Made by a program: the position numbers and the translations under genes
In this document: positions 44,370-54,060 of the stretch, piece by piece
How positions within the stretch are numbered: the first letter of the stretch is position 1
Layout: each line of letters begins with the position of its first letter
Notes under the pieces: generated by a model
The model's input: only the letters and a program-made list of their open reading frames with translations
Told to the model about the DNA's origin: nothing
Database searches by the model: none
From: Bacteroidota bacterium
GTDB taxonomy: Bacteria; Bacteroidota; Bacteroidia; Chitinophagales; JADIYW01
Reading direction: 5' to 3'
DNA: 64,000 nt
Assembly (NCBI GenBank): GCA_963169645.1
Contig: CAUJCO010000006.1
Span: 1 to 64,000 of the forward strand

Positions 44370-45713
44370 TTAAAATTTCATATTGCGAATGCGTTTATGC
44401 AATTCCAATTTATGCATATCTAATAAAAAGGTGATTCGTTGTCCAAATTTTGGTGCATTGGATTTGAAATAGGTTTTATATTCTTTACTGTAAAATAATG
44501 GGAAATAAACTTCGAAACCTTCATCCCAAAAGCTCAACATAAATCCGCCATCATATTGAAATCCTTTGATAGGTAGTAAATTGCTTGGATTTAAATGATT
44601 GTCGAATGAATACCCTAAATCTAAGAACAATTTAAGCGGAACATATTTAATCGGGAAATCAACTTTTAAGTTAAACGCCAATAACCAATCTACTGTTTGT
44701 CCGGTTTCAATTGCATTGAGTGGTGTGTTTACTTTAAAGAAGCCATCACTTTTAGAAATTTGTCTGCCGGCAAAATTAGCTTGTTCGTTTCTGCCTATAT
44801 AAAAATCATTGTACAAATAATCTTGTTCGCCTCTTTTTCCATTTAAATTAAATCCGACATCCGGATATAATCTAAAACGGAAATCTTGACTTCTCCATAA
44901 AAATCCGCCTACAAACATTCGAAGGTGTACGCCTGTTTTGTAATCTCTTAATTGATAACGAATAAATGAATTAGCTTCAAAATATGTTTTTACAAAATGC
45001 TTAGATTGTTCAAAATGTAGCGTAGCTGAAAATGGAAAATTTTCATCGTTGCGATTAAATGTATATTCAACTATGTTTGCATAAAAACGCGTTACAGTGT
45101 CTTTAGGTGTAAGTAAATGAAATACTTGATCTTTATGAAATAGGAGATGATTTTTAAACAATAATTGATGTTCTAATTTCTCTAATTTCTCCGTTCGATG
45201 GTTGAATTGCAATAGCACTTCCGGCGATAATGCATAATATTTTAATGGCTTATTGTAGTTTGAATAGGAGAAAGATTGGAATCGGATTCCGGGTTTTATG
45301 AGCGTTACAACACTTTTTTTCGGACGAGCATAATAATCGATGTTAGCTGTTCCATTTACTTTTTTAGATTTTATTCCATATAATAAAACGGCGGTGAAAT
45401 CTACATTTTTTACAGGTTGTTTTAAATTTAAAAAAGTAACACCCACTTGAGCACCGTCGTATTTGTTATAAGCAACGGCAGGTGTGGCAAATGGGAATTC
45501 TTTTCCTTTTTTATCTATCCAATGCAAGTATTTTTGTTGTGCTTTTTGCAATTTCGGATAATGCCTTGTTTTCTTGAGTTGCCTCGTTTCTTGTGTAGAT
45601 ACAACGGACGAGATAGAATCAATAGTGTTGGTTGTTAAAAGTGTATCTTGACCGTAAACGGAATTATACATAATTAATACTAAAATGTTAATAACTCTTG
45701 AAGTTAATCTCAT
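44370..45713 (-). CDS. Putative outer-membrane beta-barrel protein resembling the C-terminal barrel of Bacteroidota M1-type peptidases
   Basis: Signal peptide; TPAVAYNKYDGAQVGVTFLN...YGIKSKKVNGTANIDYYARPKKSVVTLIKPGIRFQSFSY; no HExxH. Confidence 0.5.
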   Translation of the reverse strand: MRLTSRVINILVLIMYNSVYGQDTLLTTNTIDSISSVVSTQETRQLKKTRHYPKLQKAQQKYLHWIDKKGKEFPFATPAVAYNKYDGAQVGVTFLNLKQPVKNVDFTAVLLYGIKSKKVNGTANIDYYARPKKSVVTLIKPGIRFQSFSYSNYNKPLKYYALSPEVLLQFNHRTEKLEKLEHQLLFKNHLLFHKDQVFHLLTPKDTVTRFYANIVEYTFNRNDENFPFSATLHFEQSKHFVKTYFEANSFIRYQLRDYKTGVHLRMFVGGFLWRSQDFRFRLYPDVGFNLNGKRGEQDYLYNDFYIGRNEQANFAGRQISKSDGFFKVNTPLNAIETGQTVDWLLAFNLKVDFPIKYVPLKLFLDLGYSFDNHLNPSNLLPIKGFQYDGGFMLSFWDEGFEVYFPLFYSKEYKTYFKSNAPKFGQRITFLLDMHKLELHKRIRNMKF

Positions 45714-45808
45714 TTTTTACATTTAACTTTTGTCTTAAAATAGAATACAATATTAAGTATTAACTTTGATATAGTGAAAGTATTATTAATTCAATTTAAT
45801 AGCATTTT

Positions 45809-47230
45809 ATGAGCAATTTTGATTTTAATAATGAAGAAGAGGAAGAAAATATAAATGTTTCTGAATTAGTCGAACGATATGAAAATTCTGTAAAAGACGA
45901 GCGAGCTATATTCTTGGATCATGATGAATTTGAATACATCATCGATTATTATTATCATCATTCCAGATTGGAAGATGCTGCAAGAGTGATTGAAAGAGCA
46001 TTGGAACAATACCCTTTTTCTGCAGCTTTTTTATCGAGAAAAGCTCAATTTTTATTTGATATTAAAGAGGTAGAAGAAGCATTGCAATTATTGGACATTG
46101 CAGAAATGTATGAGCGTTCGGAATCTGCTGTCTATTTTCTTCGGTCAGATATTTATAAATACTTAGGACGATACGATGAAGCAATCGAAGTTATGCAAAA
46201 CTTATTATCGCAACCGGATGTAATGGATATTGAAGATATTTATTTGCAAATGTGTGAAGTATATGAAGATTGGGAAAAATACAACGAAGCATACGATTGT
46301 ATAGTTGCTTCTTTGGAAATTGACCCGTTAAATGAAGAAGCATTGGAGCGTTTTACGTTTTGTATAACAATGACGAGCAAATACGAAGAAAGTTTGCCGA
46401 TACATTTACGCATGATTGACGAAAATCCGTATAGTTATTTGGCGTGGTATAATTTAGCAAATTCATATCGTGGATTAGAAAAGTACGAATTAGCTGTAGA
46501 TGCTTTTGAATATGCCATTGCAATTAATGAAGACGAAGAATATTTACCATTTGAGTTAGCAGAGTTGCATTACAAATTCAAACAATATCAAAAAGCATTG
46601 GACGTCTTAAAAGATATGTGCGAAGTGTATGATTCAGATGAAGACGTTTTTTTTCTTCAAGGAAAATGCCACGAAGCACTAGGAAATAATAAAATGGCTC
46701 GTTACTGTTACAGAAAAGCCGTGCACGAAAATCCGATAATGTCGGAAGCTTATTTTAGAATAGGCGAAACCTATAAAATTGACGGTCAATGGGAACAAGC
46801 ATATAAAGCCTTTCAAAAAGCAAATGAGTTAGAAAAAGAAGAATACGAATTTTGTTTGGCAATGGCAGAAGCAGCCTTGGAAATTGGTGAATCTGATGTA
46901 GCTTTAGATGTTTGTGAAACAGCCATCGATTTATTTGTAAAACGCCACGAAGCTTATTTTACCATGGCAAAAATTATGGCAACTTATGGCGATTTTGAAA
47001 ATGCACTTGCCGTCGTTGATACCGGTTTGAAGATTTGTAAATCCACCATTGAGCTCGAATATGCAAAATGTGCAATTGCATTCATGTCAAATAAAAATAA
47101 AGATGCGGAAATATTACTCCGCAAACTTTTACAAGAGCATTATATTATGCATGATTATTTATATGATTTTTGTGATGAATTAAGTCAAGATAATTTTGTT
47201 CAAGAAATTATTGCAGATTTTTCAGAATAA
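45809..47230 (+). CDS. Tetratricopeptide repeat protein
   Basis: Multiple TPRs, e.g. YKYLGRYDEAIEVMQNLLSQP, SYRGLEKYELAVDAFEYAIAINED; very acidic N-terminus. Confidence 0.85.
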   Translation: MSNFDFNNEEEEENINVSELVERYENSVKDERAIFLDHDEFEYIIDYYYHHSRLEDAARVIERALEQYPFSAAFLSRKAQFLFDIKEVEEALQLLDIAEMYERSESAVYFLRSDIYKYLGRYDEAIEVMQNLLSQPDVMDIEDIYLQMCEVYEDWEKYNEAYDCIVASLEIDPLNEEALERFTFCITMTSKYEESLPIHLRMIDENPYSYLAWYNLANSYRGLEKYELAVDAFEYAIAINEDEEYLPFELAELHYKFKQYQKALDVLKDMCEVYDSDEDVFFLQGKCHEALGNNKMARYCYRKAVHENPIMSEAYFRIGETYKIDGQWEQAYKAFQKANELEKEEYEFCLAMAEAALEIGESDVALDVCETAIDLFVKRHEAYFTMAKIMATYGDFENALAVVDTGLKICKSTIELEYAKCAIAFMSNKNKDAEILLRKLLQEHYIMHDYLYDFCDELSQDNFVQEIIADFSE

Positions 47231-47273
47231 ATCCATCGACTTTTTTTATCATTTTTGCAGAACACATTTTTTT

Positions 47274-48020
47274 ATGATACATAAACAATATGGATTAATC
47301 GGTTTTCCATTATCACATTCTTTTTCAAAAGGTTATTTTGCAGAGAAATTTAAAAAAGAAAATATTTCCAATTGCCAATACGATACTTTTCCTTTGGAGC
47401 AAATAACTGATTTTCCGTTGTTGTGTACACAACAAAAAAACTTAGTTGGCTTAAATGTAACCATTCCATACAAAGAACAAGTAATTCCTTTTTTAGATGA
47501 CTTAGATGCCGAAGCTAAAGCAATAGGTGCCGTGAATACCATTCGCTTTCATCAAGGAAAAAAGATTGGCTATAATTCCGATTGCTATGGTTTTGAAATG
47601 AGCCTGAAACCGCTCTTGAAACCACATCATACCAACGCACTAATTTTAGGAACGGGCGGAGCCAGCAAAGCCGTAGAATACGTATTGCAAAAATTAGGAA
47701 TTACATATAAGTATGTATCCCGCACCAAACAAGCTTCTATGCTTACGTATGATGCGTTGCAGACAATAAATTTTCAGGATTATACATTACTTATCAATAC
47801 CACACCGGTTGGTATGTATCCAAATATAGATGCTAAACCGGATATTCCGTATTCCGAAATAACGGATAAACATTTGCTGTATGATTTGGTGTATAATCCG
47901 GAAGAAACGTGCTTTTTAAAAGAAGGTAAACTGCGTGGTGCAACAATCAAAAATGGATTAGAAATGTTGTATTTACAAGCAGAACGCAGTTGGCAAATTT
48001 GGAATACTACGGAAGATTGA
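47274..48020 (+). CDS. aroE: Shikimate dehydrogenase
   Basis: YGLIGFPLSHSFSKGYFAEKF; GLNVTIPYKEQVIPFLDDLD; ALILGTGGASKAVEYVL; INTTPVGMYPN; start moved to 47274. Confidence 0.94.
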   Translation: MIHKQYGLIGFPLSHSFSKGYFAEKFKKENISNCQYDTFPLEQITDFPLLCTQQKNLVGLNVTIPYKEQVIPFLDDLDAEAKAIGAVNTIRFHQGKKIGYNSDCYGFEMSLKPLLKPHHTNALILGTGGASKAVEYVLQKLGITYKYVSRTKQASMLTYDALQTINFQDYTLLINTTPVGMYPNIDAKPDIPYSEITDKHLLYDLVYNPEETCFLKEGKLRGATIKNGLEMLYLQAERSWQIWNTTED

Positions 48021-48065
48021 AATTGATATACAGAATATGTAATTTTGCATAAATAAGGCAATTTT

Positions 48066-49262
48066 ATGGATACGTCATCAGCACTCAATTTTAATAATAC
48101 TCAAATCGCTTTTGCATATAAATCCAATGCAGCACTTCGAAGAGATTATCGGATTTTTCAATTAATAAATCAGAATTGGTTGGTGCAATTTGGTACACAA
48201 GCTGCTTCCTTTTTAATGGATGTTGGTTTCAAAATTCCGATTGCAATAGGCATGAAACCAACCGTGTATGCTACGTTTTGTGGTGGTAATAATTTAAATG
48301 AAGCATCAGAAAAAATAAATAAACTATATCAATATAACGTAAAAACAGTATTGGATTATGGTGTGGAAGGAAAGGAGCGCGAAGAAGATTTTATACGTAC
48401 AGAAAATGCCATAAAAGAAGCAATTTTGTATGCCGCCAATAAAGAAACGGTAGATATTGTAAGTTCCAAATTTACCGGATTAATTCCATTTTCTATTTTG
48501 GAAAAATTACATGCAAAAACAGATTTGACCGCCGAAGAAAAAACAATTTATGAAAAGTCAAAATCCCGAATATTTGACATCGCAAAATTGGCGTACGATA
48601 AGAATGTAAGTTTGTTTGTAGATGCAGAAGAAAGTTGGATTCAACAACCTTTAGATGAGTTGACGTATGAATTAATGTTGTTATACAATAAAGAAAAACC
48701 AATTATTTACAATACGGCACAATTGTATCGAAAAGACAGATTGCCTTTTTTGAAAAAATGTATTGAACAAGCCCAGAAAGATAATATCATTTATGCCGTA
48801 AAATTAGTGCGTGGTGCATATATGGAAAAAGAAGCGGAACGAGCTGAAAAAATGAACTACGAAAATCCGATTCAAGATACCAAAGAGGCTACCGATAACG
48901 ACTATAACGACGCATTAAGAATAACGATACAAGCAATAAAAAATACAGCTATTTGTGTGGCTACACACAATGAAGCAAGTTCTTTATTGGCAACACAATT
49001 AATGCAACAACATCAATTGCCCACCAACCATCCACATATACAGTTTTCACAATTGTATGGCATGAGTGATAATATCAGCTTTAATTTAGGAGCTGCAGGT
49101 TATAGTGTACACAAGTATATGCCGTACGGTCCGGTGAAAGATGTGATTCCTTATTTAATTCGAAGAGCACAAGAAAACACCAGCGTTTCCGGACAAATGG
49201 GACGCGAATTAAAATTATTGAAAGATGAAGTAAAACGCAGGAAATTATTTTTTGCGATTTAA
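48066..49262 (+). CDS. Proline dehydrogenase
   Basis: FVDAEESWIQQPLDELTYELM; YAVKLVRGAYMEKEAERA; VATHNEASSLLA; YMPYGPVKDVIPYLIRRAQENTSVSGQMGREL. Confidence 0.93.
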   Translation: MDTSSALNFNNTQIAFAYKSNAALRRDYRIFQLINQNWLVQFGTQAASFLMDVGFKIPIAIGMKPTVYATFCGGNNLNEASEKINKLYQYNVKTVLDYGVEGKEREEDFIRTENAIKEAILYAANKETVDIVSSKFTGLIPFSILEKLHAKTDLTAEEKTIYEKSKSRIFDIAKLAYDKNVSLFVDAEESWIQQPLDELTYELMLLYNKEKPIIYNTAQLYRKDRLPFLKKCIEQAQKDNIIYAVKLVRGAYMEKEAERAEKMNYENPIQDTKEATDNDYNDALRITIQAIKNTAICVATHNEASSLLATQLMQQHQLPTNHPHIQFSQLYGMSDNISFNLGAAGYSVHKYMPYGPVKDVIPYLIRRAQENTSVSGQMGRELKLLKDEVKRRKLFFAI

Positions 49263-49277
49263 TATTTTTTTTCTATT

Positions 49278-52200
49278 ATGTATTTTTATCGTAATCATTT
49301 TATATATTTGATTATGCATAAATGTTATTTTCAGTTATTATTTTTTATTTGTATTTATTTTGGTGTAAAAGCGAATAATACGACCAACTACTTTAGAGCA
49401 TATTTAGAAAATGACACGGTTGTAATTGGCACCAATACACAAAAAAAATTATATATTATTGCTGATTCAACTGCAATTATTAAACAGGCTAAAATTAAAA
49501 TAATTTTTCCAAAGTGTTTTTCAGAGTTTGCTTGGGATAATATGTTCTGGCTAATTATTCCACCCAATCAAAGAGCCGGTTATATGCAGGCAAGAAGTGT
49601 TTCATCAGGAAAAAATGCAATAATAACGAATATAAATTTATGTCAAGATGTATTTTTAACTACTCCATCAAATTTATTTGATTATAAATTTTCGCATGAA
49701 AATAATCAATATATTGTAAGCTTAGAAATGTTAGATACTTTACCCAAAGGCGATACCTTAAGATTAACTTACGGAGCTAATGGTACTAATACATATACAT
49801 TTAACACTTTAGTAGAACAAATTGATAATTTTACAATTTTGGTAGATATACAAAATAATGGCAATTATAAAGTAGTAGAAAATCAACCTCAAATTTACTT
49901 TAAATATGATATTGCCAATAGAGTACATTTAGCACTCTCATCTAAAGGAATAATAAATCAACCTGAATTATTAAAAGTTGCTATACATGACAAAGGAAAA
50001 AATGTAGTACGAAATTTTTCCGGTATACTTCAACTTACATGCTCTGATTCAAGTGCTATGAGTACTCAAAATATATTAATTAATCCTGCTGATGAAGGAA
50101 AAAAAGATGTTTTTTTAACCTTTAATAAAAATGGTGTTTATACAATAAAAGCCAAAATATTATCTTCAAATATGCCTCCTATAAATGGGCAATTTACTTC
50201 AAATCCAATTAATATAAACAATGATAGTATAAATATTTACTGGGGTGAATTCCATACACACACAAAATTCAGCAGAGATGGTTTCGGAAGTGATGCTTAT
50301 CAATATGCTAAATATGGAGTAGGTTTAGATTTTTATTGTGGAACCGATCATGCTGACTTTAATTATATTGATACATTTGGAATTAATCCAATTGAATGGA
50401 AAGCATTACAACACGAAACCGTTACATTTGACGAACCTACTCGATTTGTTTCATTTATTGGATATGAAAATAGCTTAGATAATCCATACGGTCATCATAA
50501 TTTTATTTTTAATTATAACATTTCAAATATATACGATGTTCCAATGTTAACTAAATATATCTATCCAAACATTCAACAATCATGGAATAAATTAACTTCT
50601 CTCAATTGGCAAAATAAGGTACTTACAATACCACATCACACTGGAAAATTATTTTCATTAATTGGACCAGATAATGGTGCTTCTAAATTTGGTGGAATTT
50701 ATCAAAATGATATTTATAGAAAAAATATAGAAATTTATAGTGGTCATGGACAAAGTGAATATTATAACCCAAATCACAATCTAGCTTATGAAAAATTTGG
50801 TGGTCGCTCAACAAAATTTCCTAGTTATGCACAAAATGCTTGGGCTTTAGGAGAAAAACTAAGTGTAATTGCAAGTACCGATAGCCATAATGGAAGAATG
50901 GCTCAATCCAATGCAGGAATTACAGCTGTAATTGCTGATTCGCTTACTCGAGATAAAATATTTACATCGTTGTATAATCGTAATACGTATGGTACAACAG
51001 GTGAACGAATGATTCTAAAATTTAATATCGATAAAAATATAATGGGCGACGAAGCTACTATACCTTGCGATTCGTTTCCAACCATACACTTCGAAGTAAA
51101 CGGAACAGATGCACTCGATTTTGTAGAAATCTTAAAATGGGATTTTAAAAGTGGAACTTATTCATCAAATCCTGTGCATCCTATCTATACATCAATACGT
51201 AAACATACATTTACTGCTCCTACACTTAATTATGCTATAAGTATTATTGATACAACTTTACGTGATTCTTGTTTATATTATGTGCGTGTAAAACAAAAAA
51301 ACTTAGTTAGCAATAGAGAAGTTTGGGCTTGGAGTTCGCCTATTTGGATAAACAAAGTTCATTGTGATACTATTTTTAAAACCGATTCTTTATATAATTT
51401 TCAATTAATTGAGAACTTACCAAATATTGAGGTAAAATGGTGTATGAAAGATGAATTTAATTCAAATTATTTTGTAATAGAACGAAGTAGTGGTGATAGT
51501 GCACACTTTATTGCTTTAGATACTGTTCAAACATTACATGTTGCTTTTAAAGACTCTTGTTATATTTTTATAGATGACACACCTAACGATTCTATTTTAT
51601 ATTATAGAATAAAAATAGTTGAATATACGGATTCTGTTAAATATTCAAATATACTATCTGTACATATTCCTTTTACGACTGATAGTATTTGGAATCTTCA
51701 AATAATACCACAAACTAACGCTATTCAGTTAAATTGGAATAGTAGAGAATTTTTTGCAAAATTATACCATGCTCAAAAACAAAATAGAACAACTAATTTT
51801 TTCAGGTATGATAGTATAGCTGCTACCGGTTTAGAAAATTATTCAATATTAGATTTAATGCCGTTAAAAGATACGTCATTTTATCAAATCATAATGAGAT
51901 TAACCAATGGAAGTATTTTGTATTCTAACATTGATACATTAGTATTTAGAATAGATTCTCTATTTCTTTTTAAAACACAAATCATCGACGATTCTATAGT
52001 ATTAGATTGGAAAAGCGAACATGAAAAAGAAATTATTCGATATGAAATTCAACGAAGCCAAGATAAAAATCTATTTTATACCATTCAGACACTTACGCCT
52101 CAAGGTAATTTATTTGACACTACAGCTTATTCATATAGCGATACAACGTATTTAGTAGGCTGGAATTATTATAGAATTTTACTTTATATGCGTGATAGCA

Positions 52201-52550
52201 GTATAAAAACTTCAGCTATCGATTCAGAATATATCGTAAATACAAGTATTCAAAATATAACCAATCAACCATTAGAAATTAAAATAGTAGAAAATATAGT
52301 ACACGAAGGTGAAAGCTACTTAAACATCATCACTCAGTCGCTTCAAAATACGAGTGGTGTATTTATGATAATTGGTTTAGATGGAAAAATATATGAAAAA
52401 CAAAATCAAAGAATAAATAATGGAACAACATTTATAAATCTTCCAATCGGTTACTTGAGTTCCGGTATGTATTATCTACTATTTGCAACTGAAAATGGAA
52501 TATACAAAACAAACTTTATCGTTACTTTTCATTCTGGTTGTTTGCATTAG
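49278..52550 (+). CDS. Secreted DUF3604/PHP-like protein with C-terminal T9SS-like sorting domain
   Basis: IYWGEFHTHTKFSRDGFGSDAYQYAKYGVGLDFYCGTDHADFN; IASTDSHNG; C-term LPIGYLSSGMYYLLFATENGIYKTNFIVT. 49314 is an alternative start. Confidence 0.75.
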   Translation: MYFYRNHFIYLIMHKCYFQLLFFICIYFGVKANNTTNYFRAYLENDTVVIGTNTQKKLYIIADSTAIIKQAKIKIIFPKCFSEFAWDNMFWLIIPPNQRAGYMQARSVSSGKNAIITNINLCQDVFLTTPSNLFDYKFSHENNQYIVSLEMLDTLPKGDTLRLTYGANGTNTYTFNTLVEQIDNFTILVDIQNNGNYKVVENQPQIYFKYDIANRVHLALSSKGIINQPELLKVAIHDKGKNVVRNFSGILQLTCSDSSAMSTQNILINPADEGKKDVFLTFNKNGVYTIKAKILSSNMPPINGQFTSNPININNDSINIYWGEFHTHTKFSRDGFGSDAYQYAKYGVGLDFYCGTDHADFNYIDTFGINPIEWKALQHETVTFDEPTRFVSFIGYENSLDNPYGHHNFIFNYNISNIYDVPMLTKYIYPNIQQSWNKLTSLNWQNKVLTIPHHTGKLFSLIGPDNGASKFGGIYQNDIYRKNIEIYSGHGQSEYYNPNHNLAYEKFGGRSTKFPSYAQNAWALGEKLSVIASTDSHNGRMAQSNAGITAVIADSLTRDKIFTSLYNRNTYGTTGERMILKFNIDKNIMGDEATIPCDSFPTIHFEVNGTDALDFVEILKWDFKSGTYSSNPVHPIYTSIRKHTFTAPTLNYAISIIDTTLRDSCLYYVRVKQKNLVSNREVWAWSSPIWINKVHCDTIFKTDSLYNFQLIENLPNIEVKWCMKDEFNSNYFVIERSSGDSAHFIALDTVQTLHVAFKDSCYIFIDDTPNDSILYYRIKIVEYTDSVKYSNILSVHIPFTTDSIWNLQIIPQTNAIQLNWNSREFFAKLYHAQKQNRTTNFFRYDSIAATGLENYSILDLMPLKDTSFYQIIMRLTNGSILYSNIDTLVFRIDSLFLFKTQIIDDSIVLDWKSEHEKEIIRYEIQRSQDKNLFYTIQTLTPQGNLFDTTAYSYSDTTYLVGWNYYRILLYMRDSSIKTSAIDSEYIVNTSIQNITNQPLEIKIVENIVHEGESYLNIITQSLQNTSGVFMIIGLDGKIYEKQNQRINNGTTFINLPIGYLSSGMYYLLFATENGIYKTNFIVTFHSGCLH

Positions 52551-52569
52551 TAATTAAATAGAAAACTTT

Positions 52570-53454
52570 TTACAAGACACCTAACTGTTTTAATTTTTGA
52601 CCGATTTTATTTCGTAAATCAGCATTAATGGGCATCAGTGGTAAGCGAACCACATCGTCACACACGCCTAAATGTTTCATCGTGGCTTTTACACCAGCCG
52701 GATTTCCTTGCTCAAATAAATAGGTGATGAGCTCGTCTAAGTCATACACCGTTTTACGAGCAGCGGCAAAATCACCATCTAACGCTTGGTGTACCATGGT
52801 TGAAAATTGTTTCGGCAAAGCATTCGCAATTACAGAAATAACGCCATCATAACCGATAGAAATTTGCGGAACAATTAAATCATCATTTCCACTGATTAAA
52901 AGAAAATCAGCCGGCTTTTCACGTGCCAACCAGAATATTTGTTGCCAATCGTTGCTGGCCTCTTTTATGGCAATAATATTTTTAAAATCGTGAGCTAAAG
53001 TAAGCGTTGTGGTTGCTCTAATATTGGAGGCCGTTCTGCCCGGAACATTGTACAATACAATGGGTAAATTGGTATTGGTAGCAATGGCTTTGTAGTGTTC
53101 ATAAATGCCTTCTTGCGTTGGCTTATTATAATACGGCGACACAGATAAAATGGCATCCACACCTTCTAATTCAAATGCATTAATATCATGAATAGTGCTG
53201 TATGTGTCATTACCACCAAATCCGGCAACAACCGGTACTCGTTTATTCGTAATAGCTACACAAGCTTTTATTAAATCTTGCTTTTCTTTTTTGTTTAATG
53301 TAACAGATTCTCCGGTAGTTCCTAAAACAACTACGTAATCCACACCGCCATCAATTACATAATTTACAACTTTCTCAAACTCGTTAAAGTTGATTTCTTT
53401 TTGTGCATTAAACGGTGTTACCAATGCTACACCAACGCCTTTCAAATTCACCAT
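52570..53454 (-). CDS. dapA: 4-hydroxy-tetrahydrodipicolinate synthase
   Basis: GVGVALVTPFN; VVLGTTGESVTLNKKEK; PIVLYNVPGRTASNI; AIKEASND. Confidence 0.96.
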   Translation of the reverse strand: MVNLKGVGVALVTPFNAQKEINFNEFEKVVNYVIDGGVDYVVVLGTTGESVTLNKKEKQDLIKACVAITNKRVPVVAGFGGNDTYSTIHDINAFELEGVDAILSVSPYYNKPTQEGIYEHYKAIATNTNLPIVLYNVPGRTASNIRATTTLTLAHDFKNIIAIKEASNDWQQIFWLAREKPADFLLISGNDDLIVPQISIGYDGVISVIANALPKQFSTMVHQALDGDFAAARKTVYDLDELITYLFEQGNPAGVKATMKHLGVCDDVVRLPLMPINADLRNKIGQKLKQLGVL

Positions 53455-53505
53455 ATCGTATTTTTTATAATAAGATTTTGCTGTTTTAATATTCGTCCAA
53501 CAAAT

Positions 53506-54018
53506 CTATTTCAAATAATTCTCTAAGTTCGAAATTAATTTAGAAATATTCGATTTTTCATTTGAAATCAATATTAAATCATAGTTAGAATTGTTGATTT
53601 CTTTATTAAAACCAATTCTGAATTTTGCCACCGAGGTTGCCGTTATATATTCTAATGGCAGACATGGCTCTGAACAAAAATTGATTAATAAATCAAAAGA
53701 ATTTCTAGAAAAATATCCGGAAGTTCCGCCACCGGGTTTCCCATACCACGTAATATCTTTGTTGGAAATATATGGAAATGGATATTGAAATCCAAATGCT
53801 CGTTTCGGTACAAATCCTAAAAGTTGTACTTCTTTTTGCATGGTTTTTAATTGTTGCCCAAAAGAAAGCACCACATCGTTTTCTTTAATATTTTCTCCGT
53901 TAAAAAGGATGCCTATTTTTTTAGCGTTTTGTAAAGAAATAGGAATTCTTTCTACAACTTTCTTATTTTTAAAACGCAAATAGAAATATAATATAATATG
54001 TTTGAGCTTGGATAACAC
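53506..54018 (-). CDS. Conserved hypothetical protein (DUF6913-like)
   Basis: 170 aa; DLLINFCSEPCLPLEYITATSVAKFRIGFN. Confidence 0.6.
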   Translation of the reverse strand: MLSKLKHIILYFYLRFKNKKVVERIPISLQNAKKIGILFNGENIKENDVVLSFGQQLKTMQKEVQLLGFVPKRAFGFQYPFPYISNKDITWYGKPGGGTSGYFSRNSFDLLINFCSEPCLPLEYITATSVAKFRIGFNKEINNSNYDLILISNEKSNISKLISNLENYLK

Positions 54019-54060
54019 GCCACAAAGTTATAAAACTACCTAACAAATTTGGAATAAAAT

